64,000 bases of DNA from Neomegalonema sp. (lineage in GTDB: Bacteria; Pseudomonadota; Alphaproteobacteria; Rhodobacterales; Rhodobacteraceae), in contig JALEGB010000044.1 of NCBI GenBank assembly GCA_022760355.1, positions 17,064-81,063 of the forward strand, in the 5' to 3' direction. The position numbers were made by a program, and so were the translations under genes. Below, in pieces: positions 35,236-50,055 of this stretch. How positions within the stretch are numbered: position 1 is the first letter of the stretch; each line of letters starts with the position of its first letter. The notes under the pieces were generated by a model. It worked only from the letters and a program-made list of their open reading frames with translations. It was not told the origin of the DNA and made no database searches.

Positions 35236-35772
35236 ATGTCCAAGCGGTGGTACGCCGTCAGCGTCCTGTCGAATTTCGAGAAGAAGGTCGAAGAGGCTAT
35301 CAAGGACGGCGTTGCTCAAAATGCGCTTGAAGACGTGATTGTTCAGGTCGTGGTGCCGACAGAGACGGTGCCGGAAATGCGTCGCGGCAAGAAGGTGATG
35401 GCGGAGCGGCGGTTTATGCCGGGCTATGTGCTTGTTCACGCCGATCTGACGGATCGGGCCTATCACCTGATCAAGGATACGCGCAATGTGATCGGTTTCC
35501 TGGGTCCCCAGGGAAAACCCGCGCCAATGCGCGACGATGAGGTTGCGCGGATGCTCAATCAGGCCGAGGAGTCGGCTGAGCGGGTTATGCCGGAAATCTC
35601 GTTTGAGATTGGCGAAACGGTAACTGTAACCGATGGGCCGTTTGAGACCTTCACCGGTCTGGTGGAAGAGGTCGATGTTGAAAATGCGCGGCTTAAGGTG
35701 ACCGTCTCGATTTTTGGCCGGGAAACCCCGGTCGATTTGGAATACACGCAGGTTCAGAAGGGCGAAGCCTGA
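35236..35772 (+). CDS. nusG: Transcription termination/antitermination protein NusG
   Basis: The 178-residue protein has the NGN domain starting KRWYAVSVLSNFEKKVEE, with PGYVLVHADLTD, and a C-terminal KOW domain (GPFETFTGLVEEVDVENARLKV). It binds RNA polymerase and couples it to Rho or to the ribosome. The true start is the ATG at 35236, and the open frame extending upstream is not supported because NGN starts at this Met. Confidence 0.97.
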   Translation: MSKRWYAVSVLSNFEKKVEEAIKDGVAQNALEDVIVQVVVPTETVPEMRRGKKVMAERRFMPGYVLVHADLTDRAYHLIKDTRNVIGFLGPQGKPAPMRDDEVARMLNQAEESAERVMPEISFEIGETVTVTDGPFETFTGLVEEVDVENARLKVTVSIFGRETPVDLEYTQVQKGEA

Positions 35773-35966
35773 GGGCGGCGCTGTGAAGTTGTGATGTAGG
35801 CCTTCAAAGCCGCTGAGGCTTTGGGGGCGTTCGTCGCGGGAGGCGAGAGTGTTTGGGCGTTCGCGTCCAAGGGCTCGGACCGCACCGCTCACTTTGCTCC
35901 AGATCTAGGAGCGGACGATCCTGCGCCGGCGAGTATGGGTGGCGTTCAGGGGCGATGGAGGCCGTA

Positions 35967-36395
35967 ATGGCGAAGAAAGTTGTTGGGCAGCTGAAGCTGC
36001 AAGTGCCGGCGGGCAAAGCGAACCCGTCGCCGCCGATCGGGCCTGCGCTCGGTCAGCGCGGCATCAACATCATGGAATTCTGCAAAGCGTTTAACGCCAA
36101 GAGCCAGGAGATGGAGCCGGGGGCGCCTTGCCCGACGATCATCACCTACTACGCGGACAAGTCTTTCACCTTTGAAATTAAGACGCCGCCCGCATCTTAC
36201 TTCTTGAAGAAGGCGGCGAAGCTGAAGTCGGGAAGTCAAACGCCAGGCCGCGGCACGGCAGGGTCCGTCACCGTCGCACAGCTGCGTGAGATTGCTGAAG
36301 CGAAGATGAAAGATTTGAACGCGAACGACGTCGATGCGGCCATGAAGATCATCATGGGCTCCGCGCGGTCGATGGGCATCGAGGTGAAAGGCTAA
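35967..36395 (+). CDS. rplK: 50S ribosomal protein L11
   Basis: The 142-residue L11 lies in the GTPase-associated centre with L10 and L7/L12. [31 protein letters not shown] is the conserved N-terminal domain and [25 protein letters not shown] is the C-terminal 23S rRNA-binding domain. The start at 35967 matches family N-termini; the open frame upstream does not. Confidence 0.98.
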   Translation: MAKKVVGQLKLQVPAGKANPSPPIGPALGQRGINIMEFCKAFNAKSQEMEPGAPCPTIITYYADKSFTFEIKTPPASYFLKKAAKLKSGSQTPGRGTAGSVTVAQLREIAEAKMKDLNANDVDAAMKIIMGSARSMGIEVKG

Positions 36396-36398
36396 ATC

Positions 36399-37094
36399 AT
36401 GTCGAAGCCAGGAAAACGCATCCGCGCCATCCGCGAAGCCGTTGGTGAAACGGCTCTGGTCTCGGTCGAAGAGGCGGTAAAGCTCGTTAAGCAGCACGCT
36501 ACTGCGAAGTTTGACGAGACAATCGAGATTTCGATGAATCTAGGCGTTGATCCGCGCCATGCGGACCAAATGGTGCGCGGCGTCGTCAGCCTGCCAAGCG
36601 GCACCGGCAAAAGCGTGCGCGTCGCCGTGTTCGCCCGCGGTCCGAAGGCGGATGAGGCGAAAGAGGCCGGCGCAGATATCGTTGGCGCTGAAGATCTGAT
36701 GGAGACCGTCCAGGGCGGCACAATCGATTTTGACCGTTGCATCGCCACGCCTGACATGATGCCGATCGTCGGCCGTCTGGGTAAGGTGCTTGGTCCGCGC
36801 GGCCTGATGCCGAACCCAAAAGTCGGCACGGTGACGATGGACGTCAAAAAAGCGGTTGAGGACGCGAAGGGCGGCCAGGTCCAGTTCCGCGTTGAGAAGG
36901 CTGGCATCATCCATGCGGGTGTTGGCAAGGCGAGCTTCTCCGAGGAAGCGCTGAGCAAGAACGTCCTCGCATTCATCGATGCGGTGACTAAAGCGAAGCC
37001 GAGCGGCGCAAAGGGTGCATATGTCAAGAAAGTATCGCTTTCTTCGACGATGGGGCCGGGAATTTCGCTCGACATTTCTTCGGTTGCGTCGTAA
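36399..37094 (+). CDS. rplA: 50S ribosomal protein L1
   Basis: L1 (231 residues) forms the mobile stalk near the E site and, in many bacteria, represses its own L11-L1 mRNA. Visible signatures include [56 protein letters not shown], and the C-terminal [18 protein letters not shown]. It follows rplK by 3 bp, so the two genes form one unit. Confidence 0.98.
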   Translation: MSKPGKRIRAIREAVGETALVSVEEAVKLVKQHATAKFDETIEISMNLGVDPRHADQMVRGVVSLPSGTGKSVRVAVFARGPKADEAKEAGADIVGAEDLMETVQGGTIDFDRCIATPDMMPIVGRLGKVLGPRGLMPNPKVGTVTMDVKKAVEDAKGGQVQFRVEKAGIIHAGVGKASFSEEALSKNVLAFIDAVTKAKPSGAKGAYVKKVSLSSTMGPGISLDISSVAS

Positions 37095-37512
37095 ATAGCC
37101 ACCGAATCGGCGCGCTGGTTTCAGCGCGCCTTTAGCAGTTTCTTGCTCCGCTTTGTCGGGGTGAGGAGCCGGGAATATAGATCCAGCATCTGATCCCGTT
37201 TTGAGATGCGAGCGCGCAGATCGTCGATCGGCGCTTAATTCGGTCGGAGCGCCGGTCGAGTTCGCACAGGCGGGGGACGTCGCGGAGTTCCGGCGGAAGA
37301 TCCAGCGCGCATTTGCGTTGCTGCTTGATCAGCCCGCATACGCTTCACGCTCCCCATGCTTTGAGAGACGCGCCTCCGGGCGAGCCGTTGTCGGTCTTAT
37401 TTGGCCGTCGTCGGTTCCGGTGGCGTTCGATCGCGGCCTCCCTTGTGGCGGTCGCGTTGGGCGAGCCGCGCCATCCCTGGGGGCGGTGCGGATTTGAAAT
37501 TGGGAGCGAGTT
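37095..37512 (+). promoter_or_regulatory. rplA-rplJ intergenic region with likely L10 leader
   Basis: The 418-bp gap has a weak terminator-like hairpin (37109-37133) and then a long untranslated stretch. In many bacteria the rplJ leader folds into an RNA that L10(L12)4 binds to shut off its own translation. GC-rich pairing is possible here, but I could not fold it reliably, so the assignment rests on position. Confidence 0.4.
37109..37133 (+). terminator. Weak terminator-like hairpin after rplA
   Basis: GGCGCGCT (37109-37116) pairs with AGCGCGCC (37123-37130) over a 6-base loop, followed by only TTT. It may separate the rplKA and rplJL-rpoBC transcripts. Confidence 0.45.
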
Positions 37513-38064
37513 ATGGACAGAGCCCAAAAAGCCCAAGCCGTCGAAGATCTCGGCCGGATTGTCGAAGACTCCGGTGTGATCATTGTCGCGCATTACGCCA
37601 CCATGTCCGTTCCGGAACTGGAGGCGTTGCGCGGTAAAATGCGTGAGCAGCAGGCAACCTTCAAAGTGGCGAAAAACCGCCTGATGAAGATTGCGCTCGA
37701 AGGCAAGCCGGAAGCGGCGGCTGCTGATCTGTTCAAGGGACAGACCGGCATCGCCTTTTCGAAAGATCCGGTTGCTGCGGCCAAGGTGACGACTGCATAC
37801 GCCAAGGAGAACGATAAATTCGTGATCCTGGGCGGCGCGCTGGGGGGGCAGTTTCTGACCCCGGACGCGGTCAAGGCGTTGGCCGACATGCCGTCGATCG
37901 AAGAGCTGCGCGCAAGGCTGCTCGGGGCGTTCAAGGCGCCGCTCGCCAAGATGGCGGGCGTGGCCAAAGCGCCTCCGCAGAAGATGGCGGGCGTCGCCAA
38001 AGCTGTTCCGGGCAAGCTGCTCGGCGTGCTGAAGGCGTACGAAGCGAAACTGAACGAAGGCTAA
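37513..38064 (+). CDS. rplJ: 50S ribosomal protein L10
   Basis: L10 (183 residues) anchors dimers of L7/L12 to the stalk base next to L11. The N-terminal domain ([27 protein letters not shown], then [15 protein letters not shown]) is followed by the rRNA-binding and L12-binding helices. The tail has a repeated [22 protein letters not shown] motif, an unusual Ala/Lys-rich extension that may enlarge the L12-binding helix. Confidence 0.97.
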   Translation: MDRAQKAQAVEDLGRIVEDSGVIIVAHYATMSVPELEALRGKMREQQATFKVAKNRLMKIALEGKPEAAAADLFKGQTGIAFSKDPVAAAKVTTAYAKENDKFVILGGALGGQFLTPDAVKALADMPSIEELRARLLGAFKAPLAKMAGVAKAPPQKMAGVAKAVPGKLLGVLKAYEAKLNEG

Positions 38065-38146
38065 TCCGGCGCAGCGATCGGGGGGCGTTGAAACGAGCCC
38101 CGGACCGATCGTGGGGGCGTCGCATGGAATATCTGGAGCGAGTAAA

Positions 38147-38545
38147 ATGGCTGATCTCGAGAAAATTGCTGAAGAGCTGTCGAACCTGACCGTCCTGGAA
38201 ATCTCCGAGCTGGCGAAAATGCTCGAAGACAAATGGGGCGTTGAAGCTGCAACCGGCGGCGGCGGCATGATGATGCCAATGGCGATGCCTGGCGCAGCGG
38301 CTGCTGGCGACGCTGGCGCGCCTGCGGAAGAGAAGACCGAGTTTGACGTTATCCTGGTTGCGGCCGGCGATAAGAAAATCAACGTCATTAAAGAGGTTCG
38401 CGCCATCACCGGCCTGGGCCTGAAAGAAGCAAAAGAGCTGGTTGAGGCTGGCGGCAAGGCTGTCAAAGAGGGCGCGCCTAAGGCTGAAGCCGAAGAGATC
38501 CAGAAGAAACTGGAAGACGTGGGCGCGAAAGTCGAGCTCAAGTAA
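38147..38545 (+). CDS. rplL: 50S ribosomal protein L7/L12
   Basis: The 132-residue L12 has a N-terminal dimerisation domain ([31 protein letters not shown]), a flexible Ala/Gly hinge with several Met residues, and the C-terminal domain that recruits translation GTPases ([26 protein letters not shown]). The start at 38147 gives family length. A strong terminator follows at 38580-38611. Confidence 0.98.
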   Translation: MADLEKIAEELSNLTVLEISELAKMLEDKWGVEAATGGGGMMMPMAMPGAAAAGDAGAPAEEKTEFDVILVAAGDKKINVIKEVRAITGLGLKEAKELVEAGGKAVKEGAPKAEAEEIQKKLEDVGAKVELK

Positions 38546-38579
38546 GCCGATTCGTTTCATTGAAACGAGCGCTAAGAGG

Positions 38580-38611
38580 CGCGCGGTCCTTGCTGGGGCC
38601 GCGCGTTTTTT
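38580..38611 (+). terminator. Rho-independent terminator after rplL
   Basis: CGCGCGG (38580-38586) pairs with CCGCGCG (38599-38605), followed by six T. It lies 35 bp after the rplL stop and would limit read-through into rpoB, as in attenuators known between rplL and rpoB. Confidence 0.85.
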
Positions 38612-38661
38612 GTTGTCAAGTTTGCTTCGAGGTCGGATTACGGGCCGGGCCGCGTCGGACA

Positions 38662-38677
38662 ATCACAAAAATGTGAT
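38662..38677. promoter_or_regulatory. Inverted repeat upstream of rpoB
   Basis: ATCACA and TGTGAT face each other over AAAA. The half-site TGTGA resembles CRP/FNR-type sites, but this spacing (4) is shorter than the CRP spacing. Functional meaning is unknown. Confidence 0.3.
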
Positions 38678-38928
38678 CGATTGTTTCAGAAAAACAGGTT
38701 GAAAAATGCGCCAAAGGTCTGCTTGGGGGCTTCACAATTCGTAGAAGCCTTGTTAGTTAGTGCGGGTGACACGGATTTACCAGAAATTCGAATAAGGCGG
38801 CAAACGCTGTGGTCCTTTGAGGAGGGGATCGCGGCGCATTTTTGCGTTTCCAAAGTTGGCGGCTTTACTGCGTGCGGAAGGCGACTGCGCGCATATCTTT
38901 GGCGACGCTTAGAAAGGCGGGCTTCCAC

Positions 38929-41900
38929 ATGGCGCAACTCTTTGCCGGACGCAAGCGCATCCGGAAATTCTTCGGCAAGATCCGCGAAGTCGCGGAGATG
39001 CCGAACCTCATCGAGGTTCAGAAGCGCTCCTACGATCTGTTCTTGCGGTCGGGCGACGCGGCGACCCCGATGGATGACGAGGGCATTCAGGGCGTCTTTC
39101 AATCGGTCTTTCCGATTAAAGATTTCAACGAGACGGCCGTTCTCGAGTTTGTGCGCTACGAGCTGGAAGCGCCAAAATTCGACGTTGACGAATGTCAGCA
39201 GCGGGATCTGACCTATGCGGCGCCGTTGAAGGTGACCTTGCGTCTGATCGTGTTTGAGGTTGACGAGGAAACTGGCGCGAAGTCGGTCAAAGACATCAAA
39301 GAACAAGATGTCTATATGGGCGACATGCCGCTGATGACGTTGAACGGCACATTTATTGTTAACGGCACCGAGCGGGTGATCGTTAGCCAGATGCACCGCT
39401 CGCCGGGTGTTTTCTTCGACCACGACAAGGGCAAGACCCATTCGTCCGGCAAGCTGCTGTTCGGCGGCCGGGTAATTCCCTATCGTGGATCGTGGCTCGA
39501 TTTCGAATTTGACGCCAAAGATATTCTGTACACCCGGATTGACCGGCGGCGGAAGCTGCCGGCGACGACATTGCTGTATGCGCTGGGGTTGGATCAGGAA
39601 GGCGTCTGTGACTTCTTCTATGATAAAATCATCTACACGCGTGACGGCGACGGCTGGGTGACGGATTTCAACGTCGAGCGGCTCGCGGGCACTAAGCCTG
39701 ATTTCGATATCGTCGACGCTGAAAGCGGCGAGGTCGTTGCGGAGGCTGGTAAGAAGCTGACGCCGCGGAAGTTGCGCCAGATCGCGGAGTCCGGCGTTTC
39801 ACGGGTGAAGCTGCCAGACATTGCGGTGATCGGGAAGTATTCGGCGCGCGACATTATCGACGAGTCGAACGGCCATATCCACGTGGAAGCCGGTGATGAG
39901 TTGACCGATGAGCTGGTTCAGCTGCTGCTGGATCAAGGCGAGACGGACATCGCTGTTCTGGATATCGACGGCCAGAATGTCGGCCCTTATCTGCGCAACA
40001 CCCTTGCGGTGGACAAGAATGTCGGGCGCGATCAAGCGCTGATGGACATTTACCGCGTGATGCGTCCAGGCGAGCCGCCAACCCCTGAAGCGGCGGACGC
40101 GCTGTTCCAAACGCTGTTCTTCGACAGCGAGCGCTATGATCTTTCCGCGGTTGGCCGCGTGAAGATGAATATGCGGTTCGACGGCAAGCGGGGCTTTACG
40201 CCGGCGGAAGACACGCATCGCACGCTGCGCAAAGAAGACATTCTCGCGGTTGTCGGTGAAATGCTCGACCTGCGCGACGGTCGTGGCGACATTGACGATA
40301 TTGACCACCTTGGCAACCGGCGCGTTCGCTCGGTCGGCGAGCTGATGGAAAACCAATATCGCGTCGGTTTGCTGCGGATGGAGCGGGCGATCAAGGAGCG
40401 GATGGGCTCGGTCGAGATCGACACGGTTATGCCGCAGGACTTGATCAACGCGAAGCCGGCTGCGGCGGCGGTGCGCGAGTTCTTCGGAAGCTCGCAGCTC
40501 AGCCAGTTTATGGACCAAACCAACCCGTTGTCCGAGGTGACGCACAAACGTCGCCTGTCTGCGCTTGGCCCTGGCGGTCTGACCCGAGAGCGCGCGGGCT
40601 TTGAGGTTCGCGACGTTCACCCGACTCACTACGGGCGCATGTGCCCGATTGAAACGCCTGAAGGTCCGAACATTGGTCTGATCAACTCGTTGGCGAGTTT
40701 TGCGCGGGTGAATCGGTACGGGTTCATTGAGGCGCCATATCGTCGGGTTGAGGATGGCCAGGTCACGGATGAGGTCGTGTACCTTTCCGCGCTTGAGGAG
40801 CAGCGGCATACGATCGCGCAGGCCAACGCGCGCCTGACGCCTGAGGGCGGCTTTCAGAACGAACTCGTCGCGACCCGGAAGGCCGGTGAATTTATGCTGG
40901 CCCCGCGGGAGACGGTGACGCTGATCGACGTTTCGCCAAAGCAGCTCGTATCCGTCGCGGCGTCATTGATCCCGTTCCTGGAAAATGACGATGCGAACCG
41001 GGCGCTGATGGGCTCGAACATGCAGCGTCAGGCTGTGCCATTGCTGAAGGCCGAAGCGCCGTATGTCGGCACTGGTATTGAAAGCAAGGTGGCGCGGGAC
41101 TCCGGCGCGGCGATCACCGCTCGACGGGGCGGGGTCATCGATCAGGTTGACGCAATGCGGATCGTTGTGCGCGTAACCGATGAGATGGAGCCGGGCGATC
41201 CGGGCGTGGACATCTATCGCCTGCGGAAGTTCCAGCGTTCGAACCAAAACACCTGCATCAACCAACGCCCGCTGGTTAACGTTGGCGATCAGGTCGGCGC
41301 CGGCGATGTGATTGCCGACGGTCCGTCCACTGATCTGGGCGAGCTGGCGCTGGGCAAGAACATCCTCGTGGCCTTCATGCCTTGGCAGGGCTACAACTTC
41401 GAAGATTCGATCCTGATTTCGGAGCGTATCGTTAAGGACGACGTGTTCACATCGGTTCATATCGAGGAATACGAGGTCTCCGCGCGGGACACGAAGCTGG
41501 GTCCCGAAGAGATCACCCGCGATATTCCAAATGTTGGCGAGGACGCCCTGCGCAACCTCGACGAGGCGGGCATCGTCTATATTGGCGCTGAGGTCGGTCC
41601 GGGCGATATCCTGGTTGGCAAGATTACGCCGAAGGGCGAAAGCCCGATGACGCCGGAGGAAAAACTCCTGCGCGCCATCTTCGGCGAGAAAGCGTCCGAT
41701 GTGCGCGACACGTCGCTGCGCATGCCGCCGGGCGGCTTTGGCACGATCGTCGAAGTGCGCGTCTTTAACCGCCATGGCGTGGATAAAGACGAACGCGCGA
41801 TGCAGATCGAGCAGGAAGAGATCGAACGCCTCGCGCGCGACCGTGAGGATGAGGTCACCATTCTCGATCGGAACATTTTCGCGCGTTTGCGGAAGTTCCT

Positions 41901-43050
41901 CGAAGGGCTCGACGCGGTGAAAGGGCCGCGCGGCGTCCGCGCCGGGCAGACCTTGGATGCTGAGACCTTGGCGTCGCTGCCGGATCACGATCTGTGGAAG
42001 ATCGTCCTCTCCTCGGACGAGCAGATGTCCGAGATCGAAGAGCTGCAGCATCAGTACGAAGCGGCCAAGCGGAAGCTGGATCAGCGCTTCGAGGACAAGG
42101 TGGAGAAAGTCCGCCGCGGCGATGATCTGCCGCCTGGCGTTATGAAATCCGTCAAAGTCTTTATCGCGGTGAAGCGGAAGCTGCAGCCAGGCGATAAGAT
42201 GGCCGGACGCCACGGCAACAAAGGCGTCATCAGCCGCGTGGTGCCGGAAGAGGACATGCCGTTCCTTGAGGATGGGACGCCGGTTGATATCGTGCTCAAC
42301 CCGCTTGGCGTGCCAAGCCGGATGAATGTCGGTCAGATCCTGGAGACGCACCTGGGTTGGGCGGCTTCGGGGCTCGGCAAAATCGTTGGCCGGTCGTTGG
42401 ACGAGTATCGCCACCGCGGCGACCTTACGCCTGTTCGTGAGGCGATGCGGACAGTCTATGGCGATGATGTCTACGACGCCGCCGCCGCCGATATGGATGA
42501 TCGGGAGCTGCTGGAGGCGGCCGAGAATGTTCGCCGCGGCGTCCCCTTCGCGACGCCTGTCTTTGACGGCGCCAAAGAGCCGGATATCGATGAGCTGCTG
42601 CTGCGCGCAGGCTTCGACGAAACCGCCCAGTCGAAGGTCTATGACGGCCGCACCGGGGATCAGTTCACCCGGCCAGTCACCGTCGGCTACAAGTACCTGC
42701 TGAAGCTGCACCATCTGGTGGATGACAAGATCCACGCGCGGTCGACCGGCCCATACTCGCTGGTTACGCAGCAGCCTCTGGGCGGTAAGGCCCAGTTTGG
42801 CGGTCAGCGGTTCGGCGAGATGGAGGTTTGGGCCCTTGAAGCGTATGGCGCCGCCTACACGCTGCAAGAAATGCTCACCGTCAAATCGGACGATGTCGCC
42901 GGCCGGACGAAGGTCTACGAATCCATCGTCAAAGGCGAAGATAATTTCGAAGCCGGCGTGCCGGAATCCTTCAACGTTCTCGTTAAGGAGATCCGCTCGC
43001 TCGGCCTCAATGTCGAACTTCTCGACAGCGATGAAGGCGACGACGCCTGA
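38929..43050 (+). CDS. rpoB: DNA-directed RNA polymerase subunit beta
   Basis: The 1373-residue protein has the alphaproteobacterial RpoB layout. It starts [32 protein letters not shown], has the rifampicin-region segment ([30 protein letters not shown]), [16 protein letters not shown], and QLLKQ...[10 protein letters not shown] near the C-terminus, then [32 protein letters not shown]. Together with RpoC it forms the polymerase core. The ATG at 38929 matches the family N-terminus. Confidence 0.99.
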   Translation: MAQLFAGRKRIRKFFGKIREVAEMPNLIEVQKRSYDLFLRSGDAATPMDDEGIQGVFQSVFPIKDFNETAVLEFVRYELEAPKFDVDECQQRDLTYAAPLKVTLRLIVFEVDEETGAKSVKDIKEQDVYMGDMPLMTLNGTFIVNGTERVIVSQMHRSPGVFFDHDKGKTHSSGKLLFGGRVIPYRGSWLDFEFDAKDILYTRIDRRRKLPATTLLYALGLDQEGVCDFFYDKIIYTRDGDGWVTDFNVERLAGTKPDFDIVDAESGEVVAEAGKKLTPRKLRQIAESGVSRVKLPDIAVIGKYSARDIIDESNGHIHVEAGDELTDELVQLLLDQGETDIAVLDIDGQNVGPYLRNTLAVDKNVGRDQALMDIYRVMRPGEPPTPEAADALFQTLFFDSERYDLSAVGRVKMNMRFDGKRGFTPAEDTHRTLRKEDILAVVGEMLDLRDGRGDIDDIDHLGNRRVRSVGELMENQYRVGLLRMERAIKERMGSVEIDTVMPQDLINAKPAAAAVREFFGSSQLSQFMDQTNPLSEVTHKRRLSALGPGGLTRERAGFEVRDVHPTHYGRMCPIETPEGPNIGLINSLASFARVNRYGFIEAPYRRVEDGQVTDEVVYLSALEEQRHTIAQANARLTPEGGFQNELVATRKAGEFMLAPRETVTLIDVSPKQLVSVAASLIPFLENDDANRALMGSNMQRQAVPLLKAEAPYVGTGIESKVARDSGAAITARRGGVIDQVDAMRIVVRVTDEMEPGDPGVDIYRLRKFQRSNQNTCINQRPLVNVGDQVGAGDVIADGPSTDLGELALGKNILVAFMPWQGYNFEDSILISERIVKDDVFTSVHIEEYEVSARDTKLGPEEITRDIPNVGEDALRNLDEAGIVYIGAEVGPGDILVGKITPKGESPMTPEEKLLRAIFGEKASDVRDTSLRMPPGGFGTIVEVRVFNRHGVDKDERAMQIEQEEIERLARDREDEVTILDRNIFARLRKFLEGLDAVKGPRGVRAGQTLDAETLASLPDHDLWKIVLSSDEQMSEIEELQHQYEAAKRKLDQRFEDKVEKVRRGDDLPPGVMKSVKVFIAVKRKLQPGDKMAGRHGNKGVISRVVPEEDMPFLEDGTPVDIVLNPLGVPSRMNVGQILETHLGWAASGLGKIVGRSLDEYRHRGDLTPVREAMRTVYGDDVYDAAAADMDDRELLEAAENVRRGVPFATPVFDGAKEPDIDELLLRAGFDETAQSKVYDGRTGDQFTRPVTVGYKYLLKLHHLVDDKIHARSTGPYSLVTQQPLGGKAQFGGQRFGEMEVWALEAYGAAYTLQEMLTVKSDDVAGRTKVYESIVKGEDNFEAGVPESFNVLVKEIRSLGLNVELLDSDEGDDA

Positions 43051-43229
43051 CGCAAACGCGCATGGACGCCGAGGGAGAGCCCGCCCTTGGCGTTCGTAAA
43101 AGTAAGCCGGTCGGCTTGTCTGGGTTCACGGAATGAGAAGGCGAACGCCCCGCCGCCGTAGTCCCAAGCCGACTGTCGCAGAATCGCGCCGCTCGCCCCG
43201 GCGCGCGATAGTTTGGAGCCCGCCCGCCC

Positions 43230-47441
<4,212 letters not shown>

Positions 47442-47473
47442 CGTTCTCGGTCGCTTTAGCGGCCAGTGAATTG

Positions 47474-47505
47474 GCCCGTCGCGTCATCGCGGCGGGCTTT
47501 TTTTT
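47474..47505 (+). terminator. Rho-independent terminator after rpoC
   Basis: GCCCGTCGCG (47474-47483) pairs with CGCGGCGGGC (47488-47497) with one G-T pair, loop TCAT, followed by eight T. This is a strong intrinsic terminator 32 bp after the rpoC stop, so the YbjN-like genes downstream probably have their own promoter. Confidence 0.92.
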
Positions 47506-47572
47506 AGCGGTAGCGGTTGCGCTCCTGGGCGGAATGTGGCCTCTGTCGACCGAATAGGGTACGGAGGGGCGC

Positions 47573-48055
47573 ATGTTTAGAGCAATTCTGGCGGCGGCGT
47601 TCAGCGCAGCTCTTCTCTTTAGCGGTCAATTCGCGGCGCGTGCTGAAGTAATTACCGGGGCCGATAAAGCCAAAATCGCTGCGATGGCGAAAAAGCTGGG
47701 CGAGGCGTCGTTAAAAACCGACGCCGCCGGCCAGGATTTCATCAGCGCGAAGATTGAGGGCGTGGCTTATGTCATTCAATTCGTCGGGTGCGGCGTCAAG
47801 CGCGGCTGCGCCAACCTGCGCTTTTTGACGGTTTGGGATCCGGCGGCGGATGATAAGCGCGCCCAAGATCTTCAGCGCGCGAATGAGTGGAACCGCCAAA
47901 AACGCATCGGCGTCGCTTACCTCGATGAGAAGGGCTCCGTGGTTGTCAAGATGGAGGTCAGTCTTGAGGCCGGCGTCGAGCGCGCGACCCTTGAGGACAG
48001 CTTCGATTGGTGGCGCCGCGCGATGGTTGAGTTTCCGAAGTTTTTCTTCGACTGA
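47573..48055 (+). CDS. Secreted YbjN-like protein, paralogue 1
   Basis: The 160-residue product starts with a signal peptide (AILAAAFSAALLFSGQFAARA). It resembles the YbjN-domain family: EGVAYVIQFVGCGVKRGC, then NEWNRQKRIGVAYLDEKGSVVVKMEV, and a closing WWRRAMVEFPKFFF. The Cys-x5-Cys pair is shared with the next two proteins. YbjN is a stress and motility regulator in enterobacteria, though its biochemistry is unclear. GGAGG precedes the ATG. Three such genes stand in a row between rpoC and rpsL. Confidence 0.8.
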   Translation: MFRAILAAAFSAALLFSGQFAARAEVITGADKAKIAAMAKKLGEASLKTDAAGQDFISAKIEGVAYVIQFVGCGVKRGCANLRFLTVWDPAADDKRAQDLQRANEWNRQKRIGVAYLDEKGSVVVKMEVSLEAGVERATLEDSFDWWRRAMVEFPKFFFD

Positions 48056-48099
48056 GCGCTGATGCGCCGGGCCTGACCGGACGCAAGTGGGAGGACGAA

Positions 48100-48609
48100 A
48101 TGCTGCGACTGCTTAGGGCTCTGACGCTCGCACTGGGCGCAATCGTTTGTTTTTGCACGACGGTTGCGATGGCGCCTGTCGCCCGAGCCGAAACGGTTTA
48201 TGCGCGCGATCTGAGTAAGATCGTCCGCATCGCGCAGCGTTTTGGGCCGGCGAAACAGTTTAAAAGCAAACAGGGATGGCCGCTCATCCGCGGGCGGATT
48301 GAGGGCGTCGCCTATGTCGCGCTGTTCTACGGGTGCGAGCGGGACGGGCGCTGTACGGACTTCGATCTGGCGGCGCGTTGGAACGCAAAGGCGGACCCCC
48401 GCCCGACGGGGCGGGACTTGCCTCGGGTCAATGAGTGGAATCGAGGCGAGACGTTCAGCTCTGGCGTGGCCTATATTGAGCCAAACGGCGCGGTTACGCT
48501 TCGAATGTCGATCAATCTGGAGTTTGGCGCGGATCGCCGGACGGTTGAGGCGGTGTTTGAGAAGTGGCGGCTCGCGCTCCGGCGGTTTCCACACTTCTTC
48601 TTCAAATAG
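48100..48609 (+). CDS. Secreted YbjN-like protein, paralogue 2
   Basis: The 169-residue product has a signal peptide (LTLALGAIVCFCTTVAMAPVARA) and the same core: EGVAYVALFYGCERDGRC, NEWNRGETFSSGVAYIEPNGAVTLRMSI and WRLALRRFPHFFF. The Cys-x5-Cys pair and the FPxFFF ending are kept. GAGGA precedes the ATG. It is 44 bp after paralogue 1 in the same direction. Confidence 0.8.
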   Translation: MLRLLRALTLALGAIVCFCTTVAMAPVARAETVYARDLSKIVRIAQRFGPAKQFKSKQGWPLIRGRIEGVAYVALFYGCERDGRCTDFDLAARWNAKADPRPTGRDLPRVNEWNRGETFSSGVAYIEPNGAVTLRMSINLEFGADRRTVEAVFEKWRLALRRFPHFFFK

Positions 48610-48768
48610 TCGCCTTGAATCTGTGGTTCGTCCAGCCGCGGCGGCTGTGTGAGCCCGGCGGCTCCGAGGTCGCGGCTATGTGTGCGCGCCGCACTCTGCT
48701 TCCGCCGCGCCGTGGGCGCCCGCCGCTGAGAGCGCGGCGACAATCTTCAAGACGGGATGGTGACGTAA

Positions 48769-49365
48769 ATGAAAATTCGTTCAATGCTTCGAGGGGCGGC
48801 TGCGGCCGTGATTGCGACGTCGATGGCGCAAGCGGGCGGTTCGGCGCTGGCGCAAGAATCGACCTTCTCTCCGGAGCAACGCAAAGAGATCGAGCAGATC
48901 GTTACCGACCTGATGATCGCGAAGATGTCGGGCAAACGCAAAGAAAGCGAGCAACTGCTTGACGCGCGCGACCCAAAGAAAATCGTCGCAATTGCGAAGC
49001 GCTACGGCGAAGCAACGCTTGCGGCGGACCCACTTGGCGATCCGCTGATCAAGGGCTCGGTAAAGATCGACGAGCGGCCGAAGCCTGTGCCGTACGAGAT
49101 CTACTTTTACGGCTGTAAGTCCGGCAAAGACTGCAAAAACCTGCAATTCCGATCGCGTTGGGATTTCAAGGGCGTTACGGATAAAGACTCGACACGCTGG
49201 AACCGCGAAAAGCGGTTTGGGAAGGCGTTTATCGACGAAGACGGCAACTTCACGTTGGAGATGAACGTCAATCTGGATTTGGGCGTAACGCGCGGAAACA
49301 TGATTGATACGTTCGATTGGTGGCGCGCGGTCGTGAAAGACTTCACCGTTTTCTTCAAGCTGTAA
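48769..49365 (+). CDS. Secreted YbjN-like protein, paralogue 3 (long form)
   Basis: The 198-residue product begins with a signal peptide (MLRGAAAAVIATSMAQAGGSALA) and an extra helical segment (SPEQRKEIEQIVTDLMIAK) absent from the other two. The core follows: YEIYFYGCKSGKDC, STRWNREKRFGKAFIDEDGNFTLEMNV and WWRAVVKDFTVFF. The Cys-x5-Cys pair is present. It is separated by 159 bp from paralogue 2, long enough for its own promoter. Confidence 0.8.
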   Translation: MKIRSMLRGAAAAVIATSMAQAGGSALAQESTFSPEQRKEIEQIVTDLMIAKMSGKRKESEQLLDARDPKKIVAIAKRYGEATLAADPLGDPLIKGSVKIDERPKPVPYEIYFYGCKSGKDCKNLQFRSRWDFKGVTDKDSTRWNREKRFGKAFIDEDGNFTLEMNVNLDLGVTRGNMIDTFDWWRAVVKDFTVFFKL

Positions 49366-49683
49366 CCCAGCACCTGCTCCGCCCACGCAATGCGCTGTGG
49401 GCGGGCGCCGCATTCCGGCGTCCGGCGGCGTATGACGTGGCTGGATGCGAATCACGACCGGACCAGACCGCCCTGCAGCGTCATGCAATTCAAACCTCTC
49501 AACGGGCGCTTTATGCGCTTGACCGTTAGGGAGTTGTCGCCTATGGTCCGCCCACTCCGCAGCCATTGCGGCGCTGTGTGAGAAATCATCGATTTGAAGA
49601 GCATGACCGCTTTGCGGTCCTCTGCCGTCCGCCCGATGCGCTGATCGCGTCGGGCGCGATCTGTTTTGGGGTGTCTAGACTAA
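49366..49683. other. Intergenic region upstream of rpsL with hairpin
   Basis: CCGCCCAC (49379-49386) pairs with GTGGGCGG (49397-49404) without a T-run. No gene is seen. The rest should hold the promoter and leader of the str operon. Confidence 0.45.
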
Positions 49684-50055
49684 ATGCCGACCATTCAGCA
49701 GCTGATTCGCAAGCCGCGTCAACCGCGCCGGTATCGCAATACGTCGATGCACTTGGAGGCGAATCCACAGAAGCGTGGCGTCTGCACGCGAGTTTATACG
49801 ACGACCCCAAAAAAGCCCAATTCTGCGCTCCGTAAAGTAGCGAAGGTTCGGCTCACAAACGGGTATGAAGTCATCTCTTACATCCCGGGCGAAGGGCATA
49901 ACCTTCAGGAGCACTCCGTGGTTTTGATTCGCGGTGGTCGGGTGAAAGATTTGCCAGGCGTTCGTTATCACATCCTCCGCGGCGTGCTCGATACGCAAGG
50001 AGTAAAGGACCGTAAGCAACGACGGTCCAAGTATGGAGCGAAGAAGCCAAAATGA
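49684..50055 (+). CDS. rpsL: 30S ribosomal protein S12
   Basis: S12 (123 residues) lies at the decoding centre and controls accuracy. [13 protein letters not shown] at the start, then [21 protein letters not shown] with the conserved streptomycin-region lysines (KKPNS), and the C-terminal [10 protein letters not shown] are seen. The stop codon overlaps the start of the next gene by four bases (ATGA), which is not the usual junction to rpsG. Confidence 0.98.
   Translation: MPTIQQLIRKPRQPRRYRNTSMHLEANPQKRGVCTRVYTTTPKKPNSALRKVAKVRLTNGYEVISYIPGEGHNLQEHSVVLIRGGRVKDLPGVRYHILRGVLDTQGVKDRKQRRSKYGAKKPK

Larger units (their letters stand above)
38546..38928. other. rplL-rpoB intergenic region
   Basis: It contains a rho-independent terminator (38580-38611), then the inverted repeat ATCACA-AAAA-TGTGAT (38662-38677), and an AT-richer stretch (about 38670-38740) that could carry an rpoB promoter. 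No gene is seen. Confidence 0.6.

Noticed and set aside
37201..37497. Open frame of 98 codons in the rplA-rplJ gap
   Set aside because: It lies in the likely L10 leader, has no ribosome-binding site and no known family.
40963..42867. Long antisense open frame under rpoB
   Set aside because: It is a shadow frame; rpoB on the plus strand is certain.
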